Source: Wenjunlia tyrosinilytica
GTDB taxonomy: Bacteria; Actinomycetota; Actinomycetes; Streptomycetales; Streptomycetaceae
Reading direction: 5' to 3'
NCBI RefSeq assembly: GCF_014646055.1
Contig: NZ_BMMS01000001.1
Span: 209,892-273,891, forward strand
DNA length: 64,000 nucleotides
Below are positions 1 to 8,120 of this stretch, one piece after another. Below the pieces are notes generated by a model, which was not told where the DNA came from, did not search any database, and saw nothing but the letters and a program-made list of their open reading frames with translations. Position 1 is the stretch's first letter, and each line of letters begins with the position of its first letter. A program made the position numbers and the translations under genes.

Positions 1-103
1 AATAGGTCAGCCCACCCCCATCGATCCTCACCACCGCCGGCGCATCAGGAGTCCGCGCCACCTGCGCCTCGATCATTTTCGGCAATGGCACAGCAGCCAC
101 CAT
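1..103 (-). CDS. Nonribosomal peptide synthetase, N-terminal start of first adenylation domain (partial)
   Basis: Only the first 34 codons lie in the window; the gene continues past the left edge. The ATG at 103 follows a purine-rich GAAGGGGCGGAAAT. The predicted peptide contains IEAQVARTPDAPAVV and, after a short loop, GGLTY. This is the classic opening of an NRPS adenylation domain (consensus F-E-x-Q-V-A-x-T-P-D-A-x-A-V ... L-T-Y-x-E-L). The protein therefore seems to begin directly with an A domain, as in an initiation module, with no condensation domain ahead of it. A stand-alone AMP-ligase cannot be excluded from so short a piece, but the motif is strongly NRPS-like. The gene lies 62 bp downstream of a penicillin-binding-protein-like hydrolase on the same strand, which fits a peptide biosynthesis cluster extending to the left. 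Confidence 0.72.
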   Translation of the reverse strand, partial: MVAAVPLPKMIEAQVARTPDAPAVVRIDGGGLTY

Positions 104-165
104 GATTTCCGCCCCTTCGGACGTGATTCATCGACAGAAGTGTTGTGGAGGGATGTCAGCGAGGC

Positions 166-1527
166 TCAGTGCACGTGGCTGGGACACCGCTGAGCGAGAC
201 GGCCGCCGAGTTGCACGCGGTCGGCATTTCCCGTGTCCGGGTCCCGCAGAAAGCGCCCGCCGAAGACCGATTTCCCGGATTCCGGGTCCCGCATGGAGAA
301 GGTCAGGTCTTCGAAGAGGGTGAGCCGGGCGGGGGTGTCGCCGTCGACGGACAGGGTCAATGCCCCGTTCTCGTCGTCCGCCACCACGTATTCGACGTCG
401 CCGTTGGCGTACGTGCCGACGTACTCCATCGGGGGTGCGACCGGTCGCGACCGCGACACCCAGGAACGGGCGGCGGGCACGGGGACGCGCATCGTCCCCG
501 CGAGTTCGGCGAGAAGGTCCCGCCACAGCGCGTGACCGGTGTTGGAGTTGCTGGTGAAGGCGACGATCCACTCGTCCACCGGGTCCACGCGCAGGTAGCA
601 GGAGGTGCCATGGGCGTTGCCGTCGTGGCCCACCCAGGTGTTCCCGCCGTCCTGGTACATGGCCAGGCCCAGGCCCCAGCCGTCGGCGAGCCCGAACGGC
701 TCGGCGGCGGGCAGGTCCTCCCGCATGAGCTCGGCGTAGGGGCCCTCGAGGATCTGGGGCAGTCCGCGGCCGGTGTGCATCCGGCCGAAGGAGACGAGGT
801 CGGTGGCGCTGAGGGCGAGCGCGCCGGTCGGGGCCTCGACGGGAGCCAGCGACTGCAGGACGGGCCTGATCCTGCCGAGGGCCGCGTTGACGGAGTGCCC
901 GGTGGCGCGGCGGCGGTTGCCGGACGCGGGCACCGCGGGTACGTCGATGAAGGCGGCAGTGATGCCCAGGGGCCGAAGCAGTATCGATTCCGTGGCTTCC
1001 CGCCAGGTCATCCCGGTGATGGCCTCGATGAGGCGGCCGACCAGGACGTACCCCATGTTGGAGTAGGAGAAGCCGGTGCCGGCCGGGAGGACCACGTTGT
1101 GGGCGCGGACGTGGTCCGCCACGTACCGGGCCGGTGAGACGGTGGTGATGTCGTCGGAGTCGGGACCCGAGGCGAGTCCGCCGGTGTGGCTGAGCACATG
1201 GCGGAGGGTGAGGCGCCGGGTGGCTTCGTCGACGAGTTCGGGGAGGTGTTCACCGAGCGGTTCATCGAGTTCTATGTCTGCGTCGGCGACCAGGATCATC
1301 GCCACGGTGGCGGTGAAGCACTTGGTTATGGAACCGATGGGGAATGCGTCGTCCGCCGTGATGGCGAGGCCGCTTCCGTGCTCCGGTTCGCCGAATTCGG
1401 CGGTCACGGTCTCACCGCGGTGGTGAATGGCTATTTGGGCTCCGGGAGTTCGGTGCTCCCGGGCCATTGAGGCGAATCTGTCCTCGAGGAGGAGCCGGAC
1501 ATCGGGCTCTGTCAGAAGGCCGGTCAT
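166..1527 (-). CDS. Serine hydrolase of the beta-lactamase/PBP family, candidate PBP-type peptide cyclase (trans-acting thioesterase)
   Basis: 453 residues when started at ATG 1527, which has GGAG ten bases upstream; an extension to 1602 has a basic, unconvincing N-terminus. Visible motifs are Ser66-Ile-Thr-Lys69 (SxxK nucleophile and base), Tyr155-Ser-Asn157 (YxN) and His301-Asp-Gly-Asn304 near the third motif. A C-terminal region of about 110 residues looks like a lipocalin-type beta domain. There is no signal peptide, so the protein should be cytosolic, unlike a resistance beta-lactamase or an exported DD-peptidase. Length, motif spacing and a PGAQIAIHHRGE segment match the SurE-type enzymes that offload and macrocyclise nonribosomal peptides in trans. 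The next gene downstream is an NRPS. Family assignment is firm; the cyclase role is inferred from context. A generic D-aminopeptidase-like esterase is the alternative. Confidence 0.8.
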   Translation of the reverse strand: MTGLLTEPDVRLLLEDRFASMAREHRTPGAQIAIHHRGETVTAEFGEPEHGSGLAITADDAFPIGSITKCFTATVAMILVADADIELDEPLGEHLPELVDEATRRLTLRHVLSHTGGLASGPDSDDITTVSPARYVADHVRAHNVVLPAGTGFSYSNMGYVLVGRLIEAITGMTWREATESILLRPLGITAAFIDVPAVPASGNRRRATGHSVNAALGRIRPVLQSLAPVEAPTGALALSATDLVSFGRMHTGRGLPQILEGPYAELMREDLPAAEPFGLADGWGLGLAMYQDGGNTWVGHDGNAHGTSCYLRVDPVDEWIVAFTSNSNTGHALWRDLLAELAGTMRVPVPAARSWVSRSRPVAPPMEYVGTYANGDVEYVVADDENGALTLSVDGDTPARLTLFEDLTFSMRDPESGKSVFGGRFLRDPDTGNADRVQLGGRLAQRCPSHVH

Positions 1528-1657
1528 CTGGGGACGTCTCCGTCGGCGTCGTGGTACACGCGCGCGTGAGTCATTGAATTCCTTTTCGTCTGACGGGACC
1601 ACCGTCCCGGGTGGGGCGGCGGGGGAGTCCCGCGGATCTTTGAAGGAAGCGCGTCTT

Positions 1658-2896
1658 TCAAGGGAGCTGGCTGGTCGCTGTCACATCTCGAGGGAGGATC
1701 CTGAACCCTTGCCAGTGGGTCGGCATCGGGTCCTGGTCCTCGTCTCTCGGTACGTGGTGGAACCCGACGTCGACCCAGAGAACGGGGTCCTTGAGCTTCT
1801 CGCCGTTGACGTACTGGTCCACCGATGTCGCGCAGCCGGGCATGGTGCCGCCGTAGGCCAGTACCTCGCATTCCCGGTACTGGGTGACGTACACATCGTG
1901 ATGGGTGAAGTCCTCGGTGTGCTCCGGACCTCGGTATTCGTCGCTGTCGCGGACATCGATCTCCCAGGACATCGGGTGTCCGTCGGTGTTGAGCGCGGTG
2001 GGGTTCTTGATCCTCCAAAAGCGCATCGGCGCCAGCTCCGCCGCGGTCTCCTTCGACAGCGTCGTGAGCTTGGTGGACCGGGAGGCGGTGCCGCTGCCGG
2101 TGTAGTCGTACTGCTCGACGACGTTTGCGGTCTTCCCGTTGACGTCGAAGTCGAGCCGCCAGAAGACGTTGTGGCTGTGGTTCTCGCTGAACCTGCTCGA
2201 GCCCACGCCGGTCGGCCAGCCGCTGGCGGCGTCGCTGAACTGGAACGGCGAGAGCGTGCCCGTGGCCCCCTCCCGGGGAGTGATCGAGCCGTCGTCCGCG
2301 AAACGCCACTCGGTAATGTAGTCGTACCAGCCGATCTCGGAGACCGAGAAGACAACGAGGTCGTCCCCGTGCAGGACGCCCTTCTGGACCGCGCTCTTGT
2401 AGGCGAACTCGCGCGGCTGCGTCTCGACGCACAGCACCTTGTGGCCGCTGAACGACCGCAGTTCACCGGTCGGGCAGTCCCGCTTGCCCAAGGTGGTGAG
2501 CGTGCCGAGTTCAAGGTCCCCGAAGCCGATGGAGGAGATGTCGTAGAAGCGGGGCCGGCCGCTGTCGTACGGAACGTGCACCTCGGCCAGGGCGGCGCTG
2601 CTGAGGACCCGCGTCGGCCTGCCCCGGTTCGGCGTGTAGGTGATGTCGCTGAGGACCAGGCCGGTGAGCCGGCGGATGTCCCAGCACATCTGCCAGCGGG
2701 CGCCGTTGGTCATGGTCCGATCGATGCGGTACGTGCCCGAGCAGCTCGTCGGCGCGGCGGAGGGCGCCGAGGAGACCGGGGACGCGGGGGACACCGGGGA
2801 CGCCGGGGCGGCGCCGAGTCCGACGGCGCAGAGCAGGATTGCGGCGACGACCGCCGCCGTACGGGCATGCCTGAGCCGCCTGATGGTCGTGATCAT
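1658..2896 (-). CDS. Exported copper amine oxidase catalytic-domain protein, compact form
   Basis: 412 residues with an N-terminal signal peptide (hydrophobic stretch at about 15-31). The body matches the C-terminal catalytic domain of copper amine oxidases. His240-Ser-His242 in a segment ending FWRLDFDV fits the two-histidine copper site, and His380/His381 in HHVPRDED...MPTHWQGFRILP fits the third ligand region. Tyr191 of WYDY lies where the tyrosine precursor of topaquinone is found, but the usual Asn before it (NYDY) is Trp190. Asp119 in FYDISSIGFGD may be the catalytic base. The large N-terminal domains of normal oxidases are missing; the gene 12 bp upstream encodes something resembling one of them. 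The expected role is oxidation of extracellular primary amines, but the altered cofactor motif leaves activity open. AGGGGGA precedes the start by eight bases. Confidence 0.75.
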   Translation of the reverse strand: MITTIRRLRHARTAAVVAAILLCAVGLGAAPASPVSPASPVSSAPSAAPTSCSGTYRIDRTMTNGARWQMCWDIRRLTGLVLSDITYTPNRGRPTRVLSSAALAEVHVPYDSGRPRFYDISSIGFGDLELGTLTTLGKRDCPTGELRSFSGHKVLCVETQPREFAYKSAVQKGVLHGDDLVVFSVSEIGWYDYITEWRFADDGSITPREGATGTLSPFQFSDAASGWPTGVGSSRFSENHSHNVFWRLDFDVNGKTANVVEQYDYTGSGTASRSTKLTTLSKETAAELAPMRFWRIKNPTALNTDGHPMSWEIDVRDSDEYRGPEHTEDFTHHDVYVTQYRECEVLAYGGTMPGCATSVDQYVNGEKLKDPVLWVDVGFHHVPRDEDQDPMPTHWQGFRILPRDVTATSQLP

Positions 2897-2908
2897 GGCA
2901 TGGTCCCC

Positions 2909-3688
2909 CTACAGGCCGATGACGGCGGCGCGGTCGGCCGACAGGTCGATCACGATGCGGCTGGTGTCCACCCATTTGCCGCGGGGGATCCGCACGAAGA
3001 GCTGGACACATCGGTGCACGCCGCACCGGGCGACCTTGCCGGAGCCCTCGACACCCGTGGCCCGGGAGGCGAGGAACGCCATTCCCTGGGCATGCAGTTG
3101 GGACGGCTTGGTGAGCGGCTTCGAGGTCTGCGCGCGGTAGTCCGCGCGAATGCCCTTGCCCAGCCGGGGATCCGCCATCACGACCTCCAGCGCGCGGGTC
3201 ACCTCGGCCGCGGTGGGAGGCACTTGGACGCCGTGCTGCCGCGAGGAGCGCTCGACCCGGCCGGTGCCCAGGTCGACCAGGCGGTTGATCAGTGTGTCGG
3301 AGGCGTAGTCGTACAGGTACACATCGGCGAGCCTGCGCCGGTCGTCACCGCTCTTGCCGAGGTCCCGGTGGCGCTCGGACCACAGCACCTGGGCTCCCGG
3401 ACGTCCCCGGACGTCCCTGCCCGGCGCCGCGGCGGTGGCTGCGCCGCCCGGGCCCGCCTTCGCCGCCGTGGCGACGCGTACGGCCCGTGCCGTCTCCCGC
3501 GCCGTCAGCGGACCTCCCCTGCCGCTCGTCCGCGCGGCGCGGCCGTGATCGGAGCGGTCGTCCGCGCCGGCCGCCCCCACGGCGCCCGCCGTTCCGGCTC
3601 CGAGCAGGCCGAGCAGGCCGATGGCTGCCACGACGCGTCCTCTCCGGGACCGCGGCCGGCGTTTCTTCCCCCCCTGCGTATCTCTCAT
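2909..3688 (-). CDS. Exported protein resembling an N-terminal domain of copper amine oxidase
   Basis: 259 residues, starting at ATG 3688 after GGGGGTGAGGG. The N-terminus is strongly basic with an RRGR run before a hydrophobic segment (about 18-40), so export by Tat or Sec is likely. A low-complexity Ala/Arg/Gly stretch (about 45-95) precedes a folded part. The segment containing VYLYDYASDTL and RLVDLGTGRVERS resembles the small N2/N3 domains of copper amine oxidases, which carry an aspartate-rich 'VDLxTGxV' strand. The gene lies just upstream of the catalytic-domain gene, so the two probably form a co-secreted pair. The domain similarity is judged by eye and is moderate. There are two Cys near the C-terminus (CGVHRC), possibly a disulfide. 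Confidence 0.6.
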   Translation of the reverse strand: MRDTQGGKKRRPRSRRGRVVAAIGLLGLLGAGTAGAVGAAGADDRSDHGRAARTSGRGGPLTARETARAVRVATAAKAGPGGAATAAAPGRDVRGRPGAQVLWSERHRDLGKSGDDRRRLADVYLYDYASDTLINRLVDLGTGRVERSSRQHGVQVPPTAAEVTRALEVVMADPRLGKGIRADYRAQTSKPLTKPSQLHAQGMAFLASRATGVEGSGKVARCGVHRCVQLFVRIPRGKWVDTSRIVIDLSADRAAVIGL

Positions 3689-3870
3689 CCCTCACCCCCA
3701 GCTGATCGCTGTCATGGACTGTGCGATGTCGCTGACCGGTCGTTGCGCGGCACTCGGTCCCCAGATCCGAGGCCGCCCGGATCCGGGCAACAGCGGTGAG
3801 ATTTCCACGCTGTCAAATCGCGGAACAGTCACCGATGTAATGAAGGGTGCGTGAGGAATGCACAGGTACG

Positions 3871-3914
3871 GAAAAGGGGCGGAAGATGTGGCTCCGGACC
3901 ACAACTGCCGCCCC
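3871..3914 (-). terminator. Rho-independent terminator after the ferredoxin gene
   Basis: GGGGCGG (3876-3882) pairs with CCGCCCC (3908-3914), with an inner GTGG/CCAC pairing. Read on the minus strand the stem is followed by TTTTC. It lies 20 bp past the ferredoxin stop. Confidence 0.55.
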
Positions 3915-3933
3915 TGCCTGCGGTTTTGCCCGC

Positions 3934-4167
3934 TCACTCCTCCGGCGGGAACACCGGTTCCCCCGTCTTCGCCAGTCGCACGGTGATGGCTTCCACGGGG
4001 CAGCTTTCAGCCGCCTCGAGCAAGGCTTCAGCGGCGTCCGTGACCGACTCGGCGGGGTGCGACTGCCGTGCGGAGTCGAGCCGGAAGCCCTCCGGGGCGG
4101 CGTTCACGCACAGTCCGGAGCCGATGCAGACCGAGCGGTCGACCTCGACGTGCCAGCGGTCGCCCAT
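3934..4167 (-). CDS. 3Fe-4S ferredoxin
   Basis: 77-residue electron carrier. Cys14, Cys20 and Cys56 (in SCPVEAI) are the cluster ligands. The position that would hold the fourth ligand of a 4Fe-4S protein is Ser17 (CIGSGLC), so a 3Fe-4S cluster is expected. Ferredoxins of this size and pattern pass electrons to actinobacterial cytochromes P450. The start codon overlaps the ALDH stop by one base (TGATG), so the two are translationally coupled. No P450 is adjacent. The nearest is the CYP125-like gene 10 kb away, whose intergenic region carries a similar operator, and it is the most plausible partner. That pairing is inferred. Confidence 0.9.
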   Translation of the reverse strand: MGDRWHVEVDRSVCIGSGLCVNAAPEGFRLDSARQSHPAESVTDAAEALLEAAESCPVEAITVRLAKTGEPVFPPEE

Positions 4168-5630
4168 CAGCCCTCCCCACGGAAGTCGGCGGGCAGATGG
4201 ATCGTCTTGTGCTCGAGGTACTCGCAGAAGCCCTCGGGCCCGAACTCCCGCCCGAGTCCAGAGCTCTTGAAGCCCCCGAACGGCCCGCGCATGTCCAGGC
4301 TGAAGGTGTTGACGTTGTAGGTCCCGGTGCGCACCCGGCGGGCGACCTCGATACCGCGGTCCACGTCGGCGGTCCACACGCTGCCGGACAGGCCGTAGTC
4401 GGAGTCGTTGGCGATGGCGACGGCCTGCGCCTCGTCCTCGTAGGGCAGCAGGCAGACCACGGGGCCGAAGATCTCCTCGCGGGCGACCCGCATGGTGTTG
4501 GCCACCTCGCCGAACAGGGTCGGCTCCACGTACCACCCGGTCTCCAGGCCCTCCGGCCGCCCGCCCCCGGTGAGGACCTTGGCGCCCTCCTCCTGGCCGA
4601 CGGCGATGTAGTCGAACGAGCGCTGCTGCTGCCTGCGGGCGACCAGCGGCCCCACCTGGGTCGCGGGGTCGAGGGGGTCGCCGACGACGAGCGCGGAGGC
4701 CGCGGCGGCGAACCTTTCGGCGATCTCGTCGTAGTGGGCGCGCGGGGCGAGGATGCGCGTCTGGGCCACGCACGCCTGGCCGTTGTTCATCCAGGCGTTG
4801 GGCATGATCCCGGCGACGGCCGCGTCGAGGTCGGCGTCGGGGAGGATCACCGCGGCGGACTTGCCGCCGAGTTCCAGCGTGATGCGGGTGAGGTTGCGGG
4901 AGGCGACCTCCATGACGCGCTTCCCCGCCGCGACCGACCCGGTGAACGAGACCTTGTCGACGCCCGGGTGCCCCACCAGGTACTCGCTGACCTCGCGGTC
5001 GGCGGGCAGGATGCTCAGCACACCCTCCGGAAGCCCGGCCTCGGCGGCGATCTCGGCGAGCAGGTAGGCGTCGAGCGGCGATTCGGGCGAGGGCTTGAGG
5101 ATCACCGTGCAGCCGGTGAGCAGGGCGGGGGCGAGCTTGGCGCCGGCCACGAACTGGGGGACGTTCCACGGTACGACGGCCGCGACGACACCCACGGGCT
5201 CGCGGCGCACCAGGATCGGCCCGAGGACACCCGCGCGGTGCTCCTCGTAGGCGAACTCACGGGCGACGGTGATCGCGGTGTCCCAGACCATCATCGCGCC
5301 GAGCGCCTGGGCGAGGACGCTCCATGAGTAGGGCGAGCCGTTCTGGGAGCTGACCAGCCGGGCGATCTCCTCGTGGCGGACGGCGATGGCGTCCTTGATC
5401 CGGGTGACGGCCTCGATCCGCTCCTCCAGCGACATCCGCGGCCAGGGACCGGAGTCGAAGGCCTCGCGCGCCGCGGCCACGGCCCGGTCCACGTCCTCGC
5501 GAGCCGCGTGGGGCACTCTTCCGATGACCTGCTCGGTGTGCGGGGAGATCACCTCGATGGTGTCCTGGCCCATCGGGTCGACGAGCCTGCCGCCGATGAA
5601 CAACTGACCGTGCTCCAGCACGTCGGTCAT
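4167..5630 (-). CDS. NAD(P)-dependent aldehyde dehydrogenase
   Basis: 487 residues, full length for the ALDH superfamily. It shows PWN (Asn156), general base Glu254 in ELGGKSA and nucleophile Cys287 in NNGQACVA. The ATG at 5630 has a strong GAGGAGG seven bases upstream; the longer ORF start at 5663 lacks this. It oxidises an aldehyde to an acid. The gene is the first of a two-gene operon with a P450-type ferredoxin. A KstR-like inverted repeat lies about 40 bp upstream of the start. This suggests a role in steroid or terpenoid side-chain oxidation, where a P450 yields an alcohol or aldehyde; the substrate is inferred from regulation only. Confidence 0.88.
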   Translation of the reverse strand: MTDVLEHGQLFIGGRLVDPMGQDTIEVISPHTEQVIGRVPHAAREDVDRAVAAAREAFDSGPWPRMSLEERIEAVTRIKDAIAVRHEEIARLVSSQNGSPYSWSVLAQALGAMMVWDTAITVAREFAYEEHRAGVLGPILVRREPVGVVAAVVPWNVPQFVAGAKLAPALLTGCTVILKPSPESPLDAYLLAEIAAEAGLPEGVLSILPADREVSEYLVGHPGVDKVSFTGSVAAGKRVMEVASRNLTRITLELGGKSAAVILPDADLDAAVAGIMPNAWMNNGQACVAQTRILAPRAHYDEIAERFAAAASALVVGDPLDPATQVGPLVARRQQQRSFDYIAVGQEEGAKVLTGGGRPEGLETGWYVEPTLFGEVANTMRVAREEIFGPVVCLLPYEDEAQAVAIANDSDYGLSGSVWTADVDRGIEVARRVRTGTYNVNTFSLDMRGPFGGFKSSGLGREFGPEGFCEYLEHKTIHLPADFRGEG

Positions 5631-5670
5631 CGCACTGCCTCCTCGGAACGTGACACGCGACACATTCCTG

Positions 5671-5690
5671 AACTGATACCAGTTCTAGTT
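5671..5690. promoter_or_regulatory. KstR-like TetR operator between ALDH and MBL genes
   Basis: AACTGATACCAGTTCTAGTT is an imperfect inverted repeat (inner core GAACTG-N4-CAGTTC). It matches 15 of 20 positions of the mycobacterial KstR consensus as I recall it (AACTAGAACGTGTTCTAGTT). It shares its right half and TAC variant with the site at 13716. A TATAAC lies immediately upstream on the minus strand and may be a -10 box for the ALDH operon. Confidence 0.55.
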
Positions 5691-5829
5691 ATAGGGAGCA
5701 ACGGCCGGACAACTGTTGGTGCACGGGCGGCCCATGGCTCAATTCCATGTAGGGAACATGTTCTAACATCCATACGGATGCGCAGTCAGCGCAGCGATCA
5801 CGGGCAGGTGTCCGGAGGGGGAAGCCGGC

Positions 5830-6861
5830 ATGCGAGTCACCGACCACGGCGGCGGGGTGTGGAGCATCCCCGTCCCCATCCCGGACAATCCGCTCGGCCA
5901 CACCCTCGTCCACCTCCTCGACACCGGCCGAGGACCCGTGCTCATCGACACGGGGTGGGACGATCCGGACTCCTACGCGGTGCTGGAGCGCGGACTCGCC
6001 GAGGCGGGCACGTCCGCCGCGGAGATCCACGGCGTGATCATCACCCACCACCACCCCGACCACCACGGCCTGTCGGGAGCGGTCCGCGAGGCCTCCGGCG
6101 CGTGGATCGCCATGCACCCGGCCGACGCCGACGTGGTCCGCCGCACCCGCGAGGTCGGGCCGGGCACCTGGATCCGCTACGTCATCGAGCGGCTCGAGGA
6201 GGACGGCGCGCCGGACGAGCACGTGGCACCGTTGCGGGCCGTGCGCGACTCGGGCCGCTCCCGCCGAGCGTCCGGCGCCCGCGCCGCGCTGCCCGACCGG
6301 GAGATATCCCCGGGCGAACTGGTGGATCTGGCGGGGCGGCGGCTGCGGGCCGTCTGGACACCCGGCCACACTCCCGGCCATGTCTGCCTGCATCTGGAGG
6401 AGGAGGTAGGCGGCGACCCGAGGGGGCGCCTGTTCTCCGGGGACCATCTGCTACCGGAGATCACCCCGCACGTCGGGCTGTACGAGGACCCCGAGGACGG
6501 GACGGTCACCGACCCGCTCGGGGACTACCTGGACTCGCTGGAACGGATAGCGCGCCTGAATCCCGCTCAGGTGCTGCCCGCCCACCAGTACGCGTTCGAA
6601 GACGCCGGGCGCCGGGTGCGCGAGCTCCTCGACCACCATGCGGCCCGGCTGGCCGACCTGCTCCGGCTGATCACCGAGGCTCCCCGAACCCCCTGGCAGC
6701 TGGCCGAGGCCATGGAGTGGAACCGGCCCTGGGACCAGATCCCCTACCGGTCCAGGAACATCGCCGTCTCCGAGACGAGCGCCCATCTGCGGCGGCTGGT
6801 GAAAGCGGGCCTGGCCGAGGCCGCCCCGGGCACCTCGCCGGTGGCCTACCGGGCGGTATGA
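5830..6861 (+). CDS. MBL-fold metallohydrolase with C-terminal winged helix
   Basis: 343 residues. His73-x-His75-x-Asp77-His78 is the dinuclear metal motif of the metallo-beta-lactamase fold. A second metal region, TPGHTPGHVCLH, lies near 175-190 and SGDH near 207. The last 60 residues (PWQLAEAMEW ... LRRLVKAGL) look like the winged helix found in LACTB2-like hydrolases. The family hydrolyses thioesters, esters or nucleic acid. Here an acyl-CoA thioester or similar is plausible because the gene is divergent from the ALDH/ferredoxin operon across a KstR-like operator. There is no signal peptide. The substrate cannot be told from sequence. Confidence 0.85.
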   Translation: MRVTDHGGGVWSIPVPIPDNPLGHTLVHLLDTGRGPVLIDTGWDDPDSYAVLERGLAEAGTSAAEIHGVIITHHHPDHHGLSGAVREASGAWIAMHPADADVVRRTREVGPGTWIRYVIERLEEDGAPDEHVAPLRAVRDSGRSRRASGARAALPDREISPGELVDLAGRRLRAVWTPGHTPGHVCLHLEEEVGGDPRGRLFSGDHLLPEITPHVGLYEDPEDGTVTDPLGDYLDSLERIARLNPAQVLPAHQYAFEDAGRRVRELLDHHAARLADLLRLITEAPRTPWQLAEAMEWNRPWDQIPYRSRNIAVSETSAHLRRLVKAGLAEAAPGTSPVAYRAV

Positions 6862-6929
6862 GGGTGATCCGGGCCGGTTAGAGTGACGGTGCCCTGATCA
6901 GATGCTCAACGGAAGGCCGTCCACCCCAC

Positions 6930-8120
6930 ATGTCCCTCTTCCGCCGCAGCGCCGCGGCGCTGGCCGCCGCCGCGTTCGCCGCCGCCGCATCCCCGGCCGC
7001 CCATGCCGCACCCTCGCCCTCTCCTTCGGTGAAGGTGCCCGAGGCGCTGTACGGGAAGTCCGACCCGTCGTTCGACGGTGTGTGGCGGCAGTCCTTCGCC
7101 CTGCTGGCCCTGGACAGCGTCGCGATCACACCGGCGGACAGCGCGGTCGAGTGGCTGACGGGACAGCAGTGCGAGGACGGCGGCTTCCCGTCGTTCCGCG
7201 CCGACACGGCCAAGGGCTGCGACCCGAAGACCGAGGACACCAACGCGACGGCGGTGGCGGTCCAGGCGCTTGTCGCGCTGGGCGGCCACGAGGCGGAGGT
7301 GGACAGGGCCCTGACCTGGCTCGACAAGATCAAGAACAAGGACGGCTGGCCCTACAACCCGGGCGGGGTCAGCGACACCAACTCCAGCGCGCTCGTGGTC
7401 ATGGCGTTCCGCGCCGCGCACAAGAAGGCGCCGTCCACGCTGCCCACGTACGTGGTCACGTGCGACGCTCCGGCGGACGAGCGCGGCGCCTTCGCCTACC
7501 AGCCGGACAAAAAGGGCAAGCTCTACGCCAACGACAGCGCCACGGCCGCCGCCGTGCTGGCGCAGTCAGACCAGATAATCCCGGTGAAGGCCGGGGCGAG
7601 CGGCGTCGAGCCCGGCAAGGTCGAGTGCCGCGGAAAGAAGGCGACGTTCGAGTCCGGCCCCGCCTCCCTCGGCTACCTGCTGAACAAGGCCGAGAAGAAC
7701 GGCCACCACCTCGACTCACCCCAGAAGGCCGCCGGCCCGGACTTCTCCACCACCGCCAACGCCGCCATGGCGCTGGCCGCCGCCGGGCAGCCGGACGAGG
7801 CCAAGAACATCGTCACCTGGCTGGAGAAGAACTCCGGGTCCTGGTCCAAAAGCCGGCCGGCCGCGCTCGCCAACCTGATACTCGCCGCCAAGGCCACCGG
7901 CGGCTCCCCCGCCGACTTCGGTGGGGCCGACCTCGTCCAGCAGCTCACGAACCTCGGCCCCGCGCCCTCGACCAAGGGCAAGGCCACCGGCGGTATGACC
8001 AGGGACGAGAAGAAGAAGGACGACGAGGGCGGCCTCAGCGTCTGGTTCACGGTCGGCATCGGCCTGCTCATCGGCGTCGGCGGCGGCTTCCTCATCAGCA
8101 TGCGGAAGAAGACGGGCTGA
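6930..8120 (+). CDS. Exported prenyltransferase/squalene-oxidase-repeat protein of an ECF operon, membrane-anchored
   Basis: 396 residues: signal peptide at 1-27 (ending AAHA), then alpha-helical repeats of the squalene cyclase/prenyltransferase type (for example VEWLTGQQCEDGGFPSF, LTWLDKIKNKDGWPYN, IVTWLEKNSG). A C-terminal membrane helix (about 370-390) ends in a basic tail. Such alpha/alpha barrels also form the cobalamin-binding domain of intrinsic factor and transcobalamin. The catalytic DxDD motif of cyclases is not seen. It is the first gene of an operon with ECF transporter genes, joined by start-stop overlaps, so it probably captures the transported ligand at the cell surface. Ligand identity is inference. 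Confidence 0.75.
   Translation: MSLFRRSAAALAAAAFAAAASPAAHAAPSPSPSVKVPEALYGKSDPSFDGVWRQSFALLALDSVAITPADSAVEWLTGQQCEDGGFPSFRADTAKGCDPKTEDTNATAVAVQALVALGGHEAEVDRALTWLDKIKNKDGWPYNPGGVSDTNSSALVVMAFRAAHKKAPSTLPTYVVTCDAPADERGAFAYQPDKKGKLYANDSATAAAVLAQSDQIIPVKAGASGVEPGKVECRGKKATFESGPASLGYLLNKAEKNGHHLDSPQKAAGPDFSTTANAAMALAAAGQPDEAKNIVTWLEKNSGSWSKSRPAALANLILAAKATGGSPADFGGADLVQQLTNLGPAPSTKGKATGGMTRDEKKKDDEGGLSVWFTVGIGLLIGVGGGFLISMRKKTG

Noticed and set aside
166-1527. Beta-lactamase resistance gene
   Set aside because: The protein has no signal peptide and is longer than secreted beta-lactamases. The motifs and the NRPS neighbour fit the PBP-type hydrolases better.
1427-3799. Very long ORFs opposite real genes (also 4068-5327, 17031-19643, 21173-23749 and 36733-39132 on the plus strand)
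   Set aside because: They lie antisense to genes with recognised domains, lack ribosome sites and have the Gly/Arg/Pro-rich composition expected of shadow frames in 72% G+C DNA.
6862-6929. Cobalamin riboswitch before the ECF operon
   Set aside because: Only 68 bp separate the stop of the MBL gene and the operon start, too short for the riboswitch, and no B12 box (GCCACTG) is seen.
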